DNA of 64,000 nucleotides from an uncultured cyanobacterium (GTDB lineage: Bacteria; Cyanobacteriota; Cyanobacteriia; Cyanobacteriales; Nostocaceae), in NCBI GenBank assembly GCA_903903925.1, contig CAIVAU010000237.1, positions 48,736 through 112,735 of the forward strand, read 5' to 3'. The position numbers were made by a program, and so were the translations under genes. The stretch's first letter is position 1. Every line of letters starts with the position of its first letter. Positions 8,040 to 15,038 of this stretch are shown piece by piece. The notes below the pieces were generated by a model that searched no databases, had not been told where the DNA came from, and saw only the letters and a list, made by a program, of their open reading frames with translations.

Positions 8040-8258
8040 CTAAAATCCAAAATCATATTCACCCTTGACAATTTTTGGCACAGTCCACACTTTTGAACCC
8101 TCCTTAAGTGCTTCATTATTTTTCAGAGGACGAGTACCACTAAAACCTTCTTCCATCACGTCATCTTCCTGACCAATTTCTGGCAACTTTTTTCTTAATT
8201 CTTCAACAGTTGTACCTTGTGGTAAATCAACCAATTTACCGTTAACAATTGCTCTCAT
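8040..8258 (-). CDS. Small ubiquitin-like (beta-grasp) protein
   Basis: A 72-aa protein starting MRAIVNGKLVDLPQGTTVEE, with the beta-beta-alpha start of MoaD/ThiS/ubiquitin folds, a second strand region SKVWTVPKIV, and a C-terminus ending GEYDFGF. It has no di-glycine end; a single residue follows the last Gly. The JAB domain encoded downstream could in principle remove that Phe to expose Gly. It sits immediately before the E2-like gene in the same direction, the usual order in bacterial ubiquitin-like cassettes. The identification rests on size, predicted fold and context. Confidence 0.7.
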   Translation of the reverse strand: MRAIVNGKLVDLPQGTTVEELRKKLPEIGQEDDVMEEGFSGTRPLKNNEALKEGSKVWTVPKIVKGEYDFGF

Positions 8259-8434
8259 CTTATTTCCTCACCTTGTTCTAATTTTTAACCTGATGCTGAT
8301 TAAGGAGTCAGGAGTCAAGAGACAGAAGTCAGAATAAATTCTATGGGACTGGCGGATGAATAAAGGGGTTTAAATCTGACATTTTGCGCCATTCTGAATC
8401 AGCCCGATATCCCGCCCAGAACTGAAGTTCCGGG
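8259..8434. repeat. Heptad-repeat-rich spacer (STRR fragments)
   Basis: The stretch includes GGAGTCAGGAGTCAAGAG and related GAAGTCAG units, the same short tandem repeat family as around pstA. It separates the ubiquitin-like gene from the coiled-coil gene. Confidence 0.5.
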
Positions 8435-8863
8435 CTAATATCCCAGGTGCAAGATATCAGCCAATGAAAGTGATTCTGACGCCTGAATTCTCACTTTTGA
8501 ATTGTGACTTCTGACGCCTGAATTCTGACTTCTCACTTCTGGGTGATTATTCATCGAAAATATAAAGCCCAAACCTATCAAAACGATCGCACTACCAATT
8601 TTGAGGAAAAATAACTGTTTAGCTTGTCTTGATATCAGATCCTCCAAGAAGCCAATTCTTTGGTCGAGTTTTTGCAGATAGGACTTATTACTATTAACCT
8701 CCTGGCTTAGATTTTGGAAATCTTGGGCGTAGTTTTGTTTACTCATAGCAGTAACCTGAGATTCTAAATACTCAAAACGTTGATTGATTCTCTCAGTCCT
8801 ATGTGTAAGTTCATCAAACTGGTTTAGTTCTTGAGTGATTAATTTGCCATTCACTGTTCCCAT
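8435..8863 (-). CDS. Coiled-coil protein with C-terminal membrane anchor
   Basis: The 142-aa product has a heptad-rich coiled coil (about residues 12-85, LNQFDELTHRTERINQRFEY onward) and one hydrophobic helix (about 88-105, FFLKIGSAIVLIGLGFIFSM). The start at 8863 is chosen because GGAAAGGAG lies 6 nt upstream; an ATG 42 nt further upstream has no such site. The last 35 residues (EVRSQNSGVRSHNSKVRIQ and beyond) are encoded by GAAGTCAGAATTCAGG-type short repeats, so the original C-terminus was probably replaced by repeat read-through. It starts 45 bp after the NYN gene and precedes the ubiquitin-like gene. Function unknown; it may be a membrane partner or substrate of the cassette. Confidence 0.65.
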   Translation of the reverse strand: MGTVNGKLITQELNQFDELTHRTERINQRFEYLESQVTAMSKQNYAQDFQNLSQEVNSNKSYLQKLDQRIGFLEDLISRQAKQLFFLKIGSAIVLIGLGFIFSMNNHPEVRSQNSGVRSHNSKVRIQASESLSLADILHLGY

Positions 8864-8908
8864 GGATAACTCCTTTCCTTTTTTGTTTATTCCGGTATTA
8901 TGCATTTA

Positions 8909-9481
8909 TCAGTCAAAGACATTAGAACTACCGATACGGTGATAGTTTTGGCTCGTATCATGTTGGTCAAATTTATCAAATACCTCAGTCAAATCCACTA
9001 CGCTATTAGCCGAATTTTTTAAATCACTTCCTAAAGATTGTTCGACTGAAGCCACCTCAACTCGTATTCCTCGTCTTCTCAACTTTTCTGCTAAATAGGC
9101 GAAATCGGAATCTCCTGTCACCAAAACCACAATATCTGGTTTAATTTCTAAAGATAATTCAATTGCATCGATCGCCATCACAACATCAACATTATTCTCG
9201 TAATCATCTCCTTTGGCTTTACCTTCTTTTGCTACGACCAAAAAACCATTACTCCTTGCCCAGTAGATGAATTTTTCTTTACTTTTTCTTTGTTCTTCAA
9301 ATCTTTCTCTTGCAGGAGGTAGACCTAGATAAATCACCATCTCAATTAACTCTCTCCCTTCTTTTGGGTCGGCTAAATAATTCCGCATTTTATGCCAATC
9401 AATTTTGCGATTAAAATTTTGTGCTGCCATAAAAGCGTTATCGCCATCCGCAATAACCATCACTCGATGAAGATTTCCCAT
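8909..9481 (-). CDS. NYN domain (PIN-like, DUF88) putative ribonuclease
   Basis: The 190-aa protein has the NYN signature: IADGDNAFMAA (11-21), NNVDVVMAIDAIEL (about 97-110) and VLVTGDSDFAYLAEKLRRRG (about 119-138). These supply the conserved acidic residues of the PIN-like active site, so metal-dependent RNA cleavage is likely. It is the first gene of the leftward group leading to the ubiquitin-like/E2/E1-JAB genes. It diverges from a second NYN gene across a 157-bp promoter region holding two operator-like palindromes. Confidence 0.85.
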   Translation of the reverse strand: MGNLHRVMVIADGDNAFMAAQNFNRKIDWHKMRNYLADPKEGRELIEMVIYLGLPPARERFEEQRKSKEKFIYWARSNGFLVVAKEGKAKGDDYENNVDVVMAIDAIELSLEIKPDIVVLVTGDSDFAYLAEKLRRRGIRVEVASVEQSLGSDLKNSANSVVDLTEVFDKFDQHDTSQNYHRIGSSNVFD

Positions 9482-9540
9482 ACAGTTTTACTTTTTGTTT
9501 TGGGTTTGTGTTTTCTTGTTTTTTATTAAAGCATATGGGT

Positions 9541-9586
9541 GGAAAATGCTCTTTCCAGTTGATTATCACTGGAATATGCTCTTTCC
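9541..9586. promoter_or_regulatory. Two candidate operators (sites A and B) in the divergent NYN promoter
   Basis: GGAAAATGCTCTTTCC (9541-9556) and GGAATATGCTCTTTCC (9571-9586) are 30 bp apart. The first is a perfect GGAAA-N6-TTTCC palindrome; the second has one mismatched arm base. Both share ATGCTCTTTCCAG. They lie 60 bp from the minus-strand NYN start and 52 bp from the plus-strand NYN start, so a bound protein could control both directions. The same palindrome is found at 3668 and 16593. Confidence 0.65.
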
Positions 9587-9638
9587 AGCAATCCACTAAA
9601 CTAAATACATGAAGGTCAGAAATTAGTGAGTAGTAAAA

Positions 9639-10610
9639 ATGAAATCTATTCAAGCGTTTCCAATCACAATAGTTGCATCGACGGTGTGCATCTTGACTGG
9701 AACTATGAGCAAACAACCTTTACTGCGAGGACTAGCCGAAATAGCGGCATTGGGGGCTATCTCTAGAAAAATAATGGTTAAACAGCATCAATTAGATGCT
9801 AACAACCAAAAGCTATTAACTCTATTAACTAAAGAAAATACTTGCTTACAAGCCAAGCTTTCTGATACACAGCATGAATTGAATAAGCTGGATAAAAAGG
9901 TAAAAATTCAAAATACTTGTCAGCGTCTTTATCTTTCTAAGATTGATAAATTACAGCATCAACAAAAAGTCCTTGTCGGCAATATCAGTCAATTGCAGGT
10001 GAAGTTAGAGAAGACAAATATTCCTAGATCTGAACAAAATCTAAAAGATAATCAAAAGAAGTTTCAAAAATCACCTGTTAAATCCCTTCCCGATGCTCAA
10101 ACATCGGTGACTCGTGTTTATATTGATGGTAATAATTTTAGTTTTGCTGTTGATCGCTTACAAATTGAGGTTGACTATAATGCTTTGCGGATAGAACTTT
10201 CTCAATCTGCCACTGCTAGTACTTTTAAGTATTATACGGGTATTTATTCACCGATGACTGAGGGACAGGAGCGGTTTCTAAGTTATTTATCAGGTCTGCG
10301 TTATGAAGTCATTGGACTCCCGATTTTACCTCGACCTGAGAGTAATACGATCAAAACTGTTGGTGATGATGTGAAAATTGCTGTTGATATGTTAGGAGAA
10401 GTTAAACAGCACGATAGAGTGATTCTTGTGAGTGGTGATGGTGATTTTGTTCCGGCGATCGCTGAACTTAAACGACGTGGAGCAGAGGTAACTGTGATAG
10501 CGAAGAAGGGTATGTTAAGTCAACAGCTTTCGGAAATAGCTGATGATGTGATTTTTTTGGATGATCTACAATACCAAATCGCTAAGTATACGAAGTTAAG
10601 TGTCGCTTGA
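9639..10610 (+). CDS. NYN domain protein with N-terminal hydrophobic and coiled-coil region
   Basis: A 323-aa protein. The N-terminus has a short hydrophobic segment (about 7-22), then a long coiled coil (about 50-135), then a LabA-like NYN domain (about 157-315). That domain contains VYIDGNNFSFAVDR, TVGDDVKIAVDML and VILVSGDGDFVPAIAELKRR. The acidic residues of the PIN-like site are present. It diverges from the other NYN gene and ends 3 bp before the leader-distal repeat of array 2, so its transcript runs head-on into the inferred array transcript. Confidence 0.85.
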   Translation: MKSIQAFPITIVASTVCILTGTMSKQPLLRGLAEIAALGAISRKIMVKQHQLDANNQKLLTLLTKENTCLQAKLSDTQHELNKLDKKVKIQNTCQRLYLSKIDKLQHQQKVLVGNISQLQVKLEKTNIPRSEQNLKDNQKKFQKSPVKSLPDAQTSVTRVYIDGNNFSFAVDRLQIEVDYNALRIELSQSATASTFKYYTGIYSPMTEGQERFLSYLSGLRYEVIGLPILPRPESNTIKTVGDDVKIAVDMLGEVKQHDRVILVSGDGDFVPAIAELKRRGAEVTVIAKKGMLSQQLSEIADDVIFLDDLQYQIAKYTKLSVA

Positions 10611-10613
10611 TGT

Positions 10614-11371
10614 TTTTCCAACTAATCCGATTTAACCCAATCGGTAGGGGTTATCATATCTATAAACTAAATGGAATTCATCCTAAAGTTTCCAACTAAT
10701 CCGATTTAACCCAATCGGTAGGGGCGAAAAGATTTTCGGTGCTTCTGTAACCCTCCCAAGTTTCCAACTAATCCGATTTAACCCAATCGGTAGGGTCTTG
10801 AAGTAAATTTGGATGGAAAGATTTATAATTTCTCGTTTCCAACTAATCCGATTTAACCCAATCGGTAGGGGTGCCTGTCTTCAGCGGTTTTGGTTGGCCT
10901 ATTTTCATGTTTCCAACTAATCCGATTTAACCCAATCGGTAGGGGGAGCCCAAATATTAGGGCATGATCTGTTCTGTCGTTTCCAACTAATCCGATTTAA
11001 CCCAATCGGTAGGGGCCGGCAAAGGCGGCAAAGACGAGCACAATTGGCGTTTCCAACTAATCCGATTTAACCCAATCGGTAGGGGTGCCCATTCGGATTA
11101 CTGATTTGCCTCCAAAATAAAAGGTTTCCAACTAATCCGATTTAACCCAATCGGTAGGGCATCGCCGCACCAACTGGCATCGCCGCCCCAACGTTTCCAA
11201 CTAATCCGATTTAACCCAATCGGTAGGGCTTTTTTGACGCCAGACCCGGCACTCCCGTATTTGATGTTTCCAACTAATCCGATTTAACCCAATCGGTAGG
11301 GCTGAGGATGCTGCAGCTGCCGCAGTCACTTCTACGTTTCCAACTAATCCGATTTAACCCAATCGGTAGGG
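10614..11371 (-). CRISPR. CRISPR array 2: 11 repeats, 10 spacers
   Basis: The 36-nt repeat is the same as array 1. Repeat starts are 10614, 10688, 10760, 10835, 10909, 10979, 11049, 11124, 11193, 11266 and 11336. The spacers are 33-39 nt. The leftmost copy has T in place of the first G, as is common at the old, leader-distal end. All others carry the G form. The leader is at 11372-11588, next to cas2, so transcription and spacer addition are inferred to run from the right. Confidence 0.98.
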
Positions 11372-11588
11372 AGTTCGTCTAGGAGCCTTTACCCTGTAAG
11401 GGTTTCAGCCACCAAATCGACGCATCTCTGAAAAACATTATATATGTTATCCGAAATTGCGCAAAACACATGCCTCAAACCCTTAGCCTGTAAGGCATCG
11501 ACGCATCTCAACGGAAAATATAGGGTTTCAGCGATTTGACGAGATGCGTCGATGACCATGTTACAAAACCTCCTTAATTGCCTATAAC
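11372..11588 (-). promoter_or_regulatory. CRISPR leader of array 2
   Basis: A 217-bp stretch between cas2 and the first repeat, nearly identical to 5096-5312. It includes ATCGACGCATCTC at 11416-11428 and 11497-11509 and its inverted copy at 11541-11553. The last pair forms a 13-bp stem with a 31-nt loop. Position and duplication together with an array support leader function. Confidence 0.85.
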
Positions 11589-11864
11589 CTAGATAACATA
11601 ATACTTTGGCGGCGAAGTAGGTTCCACACTACCAATAGTTAACACTCTCTCAACAGCCTCCTGGGAAATCCAATAAAATCGCACATTGTCCTCAGATGGC
11701 TTCACCAGTTTCTTCGATTTTTCAAACAGTCGCCGCATTTCCTCCAAACTTAAAAAACATTCAAATACAGAATACTGCACTCTCCGCCCGTAACCCTCTA
11801 GAAAGTTGGATAACTTAGTACGCCTTTTATCATGAGGAATATCATACACGACAACTACTAGCAT
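11589..11864 (-). CDS. cas2: Cas2 adaptation protein
   Basis: The 91-aa protein begins MLVVVVYDIPHDKRRTKLSN, with the conserved Asp at residue 8, and continues RRVQYSVFECFLSLEE, both Cas2 hallmarks. It has normal family length. Cas2 dimers bridge two Cas1 dimers in the spacer integration complex. It follows cas1 (56 bp) and precedes the leader of array 2. The tail of this gene and the leader are duplicated at 5096-5505. Confidence 0.97.
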   Translation of the reverse strand: MLVVVVYDIPHDKRRTKLSNFLEGYGRRVQYSVFECFLSLEEMRRLFEKSKKLVKPSEDNVRFYWISQEAVERVLTIGSVEPTSPPKYYVI

Positions 11865-11920
11865 ATTTAGCAGTAAGAATTAATACTTCACAAAAATCTA
11901 AGCTTTTTTACAGAGTTTAC

Positions 11921-13027
11921 CTAAGCTGCTCTTAAAAAAGATTCATAGGGAACCCCAGATAACAAACAACGTTTATATCTTTTCACTTGCAATTGAATTG
12001 CATGTCTGTAGGTAACTTGAGATATTAAATCCGGGTGAGAAACTTCTTCATTCATCCGATTTTCAAACTGATTGAGAAAAACTTTTCGTGCAGATTGACT
12101 TAAATACACTCCTCCTGTACTAGCAACAACATCAAAATCCTGTGGCTTAAATAAAGATTTATTAATTACCGTCAAAACCAAACTATCAACCACAGGAGAT
12201 CGAAATTCTTCCATCAAATCGAAAGATAAATATGGCTTTTGTTTCTCTCCATAATGAAAATTCCCTATGTATGGAGAAATCCCTTCCGCAATAATAAAAC
12301 TCAACACATTATTAAACAAAAGCGTGTAACCAAAACTCAATAATGAATTAACTTCATCAATGGGAGGTTGACGAAATCGCTGGGAAAAACTAAAAGCAGA
12401 ATTAGTAATCAACTTCCCAAAAGCTGGAAAATATCTTGCAGCAGCAATTCCTTCATAACCACGCAATGTTTCCAAATTATCTACATACTCCAAGGCATCA
12501 ATATCTTGATTAATGCCATAAATCGCCTTCTCCACATCTTCTAATTTGCGCTTACGATTAAATCGCATTAATAGCTGCTTAGAATTCATTAACTTACCTA
12601 AAACAACAGCCTTCGATACACTCAGTTGAAAATTATTATCATTACGTCTCTCAATTTGAATGAGATGATTATCCAAATTAGTAGACTCTTCACTCCATAA
12701 ATGACCGTGATATTGTCCCGATTGACTGAGAAATAACACAGCAATTTTCTCTTGTAAGCAAGTATTAATGACAGGAGTTGATAATTGAATATTGCCAAAA
12801 ACGAGAATTTGCTCAACTTCGCGAATGGGAACTTCAAGCTTAGGCTTTTCTGAAACATGAACAATAAAACGTTGATAGTCTTTATGGATAGACGTTCCTT
12901 GTTCAATTAAGTAAATAGCTGCCATTTCTCGATTCCAAATATTTTTTTGAAAAGGACTATTATCTTGATCTTCCTCGGTTTTGGGAGGTAATTCTGTCTC
13001 TACTTCCGCAAGAAAGGGTTGATGCAA
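11921..13027 (-). CDS. cas1: Cas1 integrase, C-terminal half of a probable RT-Cas1 protein
   Basis: The Cas1 fold starts at MAAIYLIEQGTSI (residue 35) and has the metal ligands E192 (LRGYEGIAAARYF), H258 (IGNFHYGE) and D270 (SFDLMEEFRSP). It inserts spacers into the CRISPR array. The annotated start is a TTG; an ATG at codon 35 (12925) is the alternative. The frame stays open upstream of the TTG to the A9 run at 13114-13122, where it would join the reverse transcriptase frame if one base were added. This suggests an RT-Cas1 fusion either split by a frameshift or joined by slippage. Confidence 0.95.
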   Translation of the reverse strand: MHQPFLAEVETELPPKTEEDQDNSPFQKNIWNREMAAIYLIEQGTSIHKDYQRFIVHVSEKPKLEVPIREVEQILVFGNIQLSTPVINTCLQEKIAVLFLSQSGQYHGHLWSEESTNLDNHLIQIERRNDNNFQLSVSKAVVLGKLMNSKQLLMRFNRKRKLEDVEKAIYGINQDIDALEYVDNLETLRGYEGIAAARYFPAFGKLITNSAFSFSQRFRQPPIDEVNSLLSFGYTLLFNNVLSFIIAEGISPYIGNFHYGEKQKPYLSFDLMEEFRSPVVDSLVLTVINKSLFKPQDFDVVASTGGVYLSQSARKVFLNQFENRMNEEVSHPDLISQVTYRHAIQLQVKRYKRCLLSGVPYESFLRAA

Positions 13028-13068
13028 ATAAGCAATATTTTTTGCATCTTCTTCTCCAGTGTTATTTT

Positions 13069-14043
13069 CTACATCAGCACCTCTCCCCTTAGATGAAAGA
13101 GGTTCTTCCGGACTTTTTTTTTACTAGAATTTTTAGCTGTTTTTTTAGCTTGCTTCTCCTCTATCCCTGACTTTAACTTAACTTGATTCGCATCTACAGG
13201 GAAAATCGCATTTTCTAAAAAACCATGACCTAAAAACCGGAAACCACGCTGGAAACTAGTAATTTGGGTTTTTTCAGTATTTATCGTCAATCCCATTGAA
13301 TTTAACAGATCGATAATTTCTAACTTAGCTGACAAAATTCTTTCTTGACTGCTAGCTAAAACTAGAAAATCGTCTGCGTAACGCACAATTTTTAAATCAG
13401 TCCCACTCACTAACTCATCAAACTCATGTAGATAAATATTTGCTAAGATCGGAGAAATTACCGCACCTTGAGGTATACCTTTTTGTGGCAAAATTAATCC
13501 TTCTTGTGTTTGCACGCCGACAGATATCCAAGATTTAATTAAACATAAAATTCCCGGATTATCTATATGTAGTCTCACCTCTTTTAATAACCTGTGATGG
13601 TCAAGATTATCAAAAAAATTGGCGATATCTGCATCTAACACCCATACATAACCCAGGTCTCGCCAATCAGCAACTTTCTCCACGGCATTGATATAAGATA
13701 AATTGGGCCGATAGGCAAAACTAGCAGGTGAAAACTTCTCCTCCATTAATAGATACATTACATTTAATAAGGCTTGCTGGACAATTCTGTCTCTAACTGT
13801 TGGAATTTTTAACTCTCTTTTCGTGCCGTTTTTTTTGGGAATTATGACCTGTTTGCAAGGGAGAGGTTGATAAGTAGTATGAGTCACAGCATTGAGTAAT
13901 TGATAAAGGTTAACGGTTTGATTGCGGGCAAAGCTATCAATTGTTTCTCCATCGACTCCTGCACAACCGCGATTTTCGGCAACTTTTTCCCAAGCACGTT
14001 GAAAATTGTTGATATCAAGAAATTTGCTGGCAATATCAATCAT
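13069..14043 (-). CDS. CRISPR-associated reverse transcriptase (N-terminal part of RT-Cas1)
   Basis: The 324-aa protein is a group II intron-like RT. It contains DADIANFFDNL (137-147), a QKGIPQGAVISPILANIYL segment (187-205), the RYADDFLVLAS catalytic motif (221-231) and a GLTINTEKT thumb-side motif. With Cas1 it should allow spacer capture from RNA. After the poly-Lys stretch the frame reads only 14 more residues to a stop. The -1 frame instead reads PEEPLSSKGRGADVENNTGE and continues without a stop into Cas1. No separate maturase or DNA endonuclease domain is seen, so this is not an intron protein. Confidence 0.93.
   Translation of the reverse strand: MIDIASKFLDINNFQRAWEKVAENRGCAGVDGETIDSFARNQTVNLYQLLNAVTHTTYQPLPCKQVIIPKKNGTKRELKIPTVRDRIVQQALLNVMYLLMEEKFSPASFAYRPNLSYINAVEKVADWRDLGYVWVLDADIANFFDNLDHHRLLKEVRLHIDNPGILCLIKSWISVGVQTQEGLILPQKGIPQGAVISPILANIYLHEFDELVSGTDLKIVRYADDFLVLASSQERILSAKLEIIDLLNSMGLTINTEKTQITSFQRGFRFLGHGFLENAIFPVDANQVKLKSGIEEKQAKKTAKNSSKKKVRKNLFHLRGEVLM
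13114..13122 (-). other. A9 slippery run at the RT/Cas1 frame junction
   Basis: Nine consecutive A on the coding strand, read as AGT AAA AAA AAA GTC in the RT frame. A -1 shift (equivalent to an A10 run) links the RT to cas1 with no intervening stop. The A AAA AAA phasing fits classical -1 ribosomal slippage, and long A runs also favour RNA polymerase slippage. A simple mutation or sequencing error cannot be excluded. Confidence 0.6.
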
Positions 14044-14147
14044 AATGGCTCAAAATTCTATTTTTTAAGAGATAGTTTATAGTCGGTTAATCTGCGGTTT
14101 TTTTTCAGTTTGTAAGGGTGCAAAGCCGCCGCGCCCCTACGCATTCC

Positions 14148-14729
14148 CTACTTCAACTCACGCACAATTCGATTTAATTCTTGGACTAACCAAGAATCAG
14201 CGTCAGTTTCTAAAAAAACTTCTAGTAGAGTGTGGTAATACCATAAAGTACCTTCTTTACCACCTTTAAACTTTTCCCAAGTTGCTTCCCCAATTCTTGA
14301 TAAATCACTTAAAATATTACGCGCATTATGTAATTTATCCGCTAGGGCTACTCTGCGAACTGAAGCTGAAGCATGACGCAATTTTTCAATATATTGCTGT
14401 TTGCGTTCTTGCCAAGGCGGTTTTGGTATAGTATCTGTATCGGTGCAACCATCAACTATTTCGATAACTCTTGCACCAAACATGTTTGAAATCACTTCGC
14501 GGGTTGCACTCCCTCCCTGGTCTTCTACTGCATCATGTAATAATGCAGCTATAGCTTCATCTTCATCACCACCATCTTCTAATACTAGTGCTGCTACACT
14601 TAATAGATGACTAAGATAAGGTACGTTCCCTCCTTTTCTGGTTTGTTTGGAGTGCAATCTATGTGTGTAAACTAAAGCTTGTTCAAAACGATGAGTTAAT
14701 TTTGGGGTTTCTGTTGTGTTCAAGTTCAT
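14148..14729 (-). CDS. HD domain phosphohydrolase (RelA/SpoT hydrolase-like)
   Basis: The 193-aa protein carries the HD signature: PYLSHLLSVAALVLEDGG, then LLHDAVEDQGG, then VALADKLHNARNIL. This is the pattern of the (p)ppGpp hydrolase half of Rel/SpoT proteins; no synthetase or regulatory domain follows. The ATG at 14729 is chosen because the frame further upstream runs through dispersed repeat sequence. It lies between the RT and the WYL gene in the same orientation. A role in nucleotide signalling within the defence island is possible but unproven. Confidence 0.8.
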   Translation of the reverse strand: MNLNTTETPKLTHRFEQALVYTHRLHSKQTRKGGNVPYLSHLLSVAALVLEDGGDEDEAIAALLHDAVEDQGGSATREVISNMFGARVIEIVDGCTDTDTIPKPPWQERKQQYIEKLRHASASVRRVALADKLHNARNILSDLSRIGEATWEKFKGGKEGTLWYYHTLLEVFLETDADSWLVQELNRIVRELK

Positions 14730-14820
14730 AATTTTTATTGCAAGTAAGTGAGGTACAAGGCTGATGTCTAAACGCCAGACATAGAGACTTTTTTGCTTCT
14801 GACTCCTAACTCCTAGGGAG

Positions 14821-15030
14821 CATCCCAATTTTGCAAAAAGACGATCAGTAGTGTGAGCATCTTGCTCACGTGTACTACAGCAAATTGCAATCAAATGTGC
14901 CACAAACAAAAATCATCAAAACCATTACCAGACTTCATTTTACGATTTATTTTTGTGGCGGGTTTGATCTCAAACTGCTGTAAAAGCGAGCAAGATGCTT
15001 GCACTACGAATTTAGGAAAATGGGATACTC
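14821..15030. repeat. Dispersed palindromic repeat, copy 2, interrupted by a MITE
   Basis: The left part (to TGTACTA at 14877) and right part (from AAGCGAGCAAGATG at about 14984) match the continuous copies at 7401-7458 and 27088-27200, including the outer CATCCCAATTTTGCAAAAAG and GGGATACTCC ends. A 103-bp insertion separates the halves. It accounts for most of the 309-bp space between the HD and WYL genes. Confidence 0.7.
14878..14980. mobile_element. 103-bp TA-flanked MITE-like insertion
   Basis: The ends are CAGCA and TGCTG. The arms CAGCAAATTGCAATCAAATG followed by TGCCACAAA and the reverse complement of the right end (CAGCAGTTTGAGATCAAACC followed by CGCCACAAA) align over about 30 bases. 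The element is flanked by TA on both sides where the uninterrupted 27-kb copy has ACTATAAGCG. TA duplication is typical of IS630/Tc1-mariner type elements. No ORF is present. Confidence 0.65.
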
Positions 15031-15038
15031 CTGACTCC

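Noticed and set aside
13069..14043. Group II intron
   Set aside because: The RT lacks maturase and endonuclease domains, is directly linked to cas1, and no intron domain V-like structure was seen.
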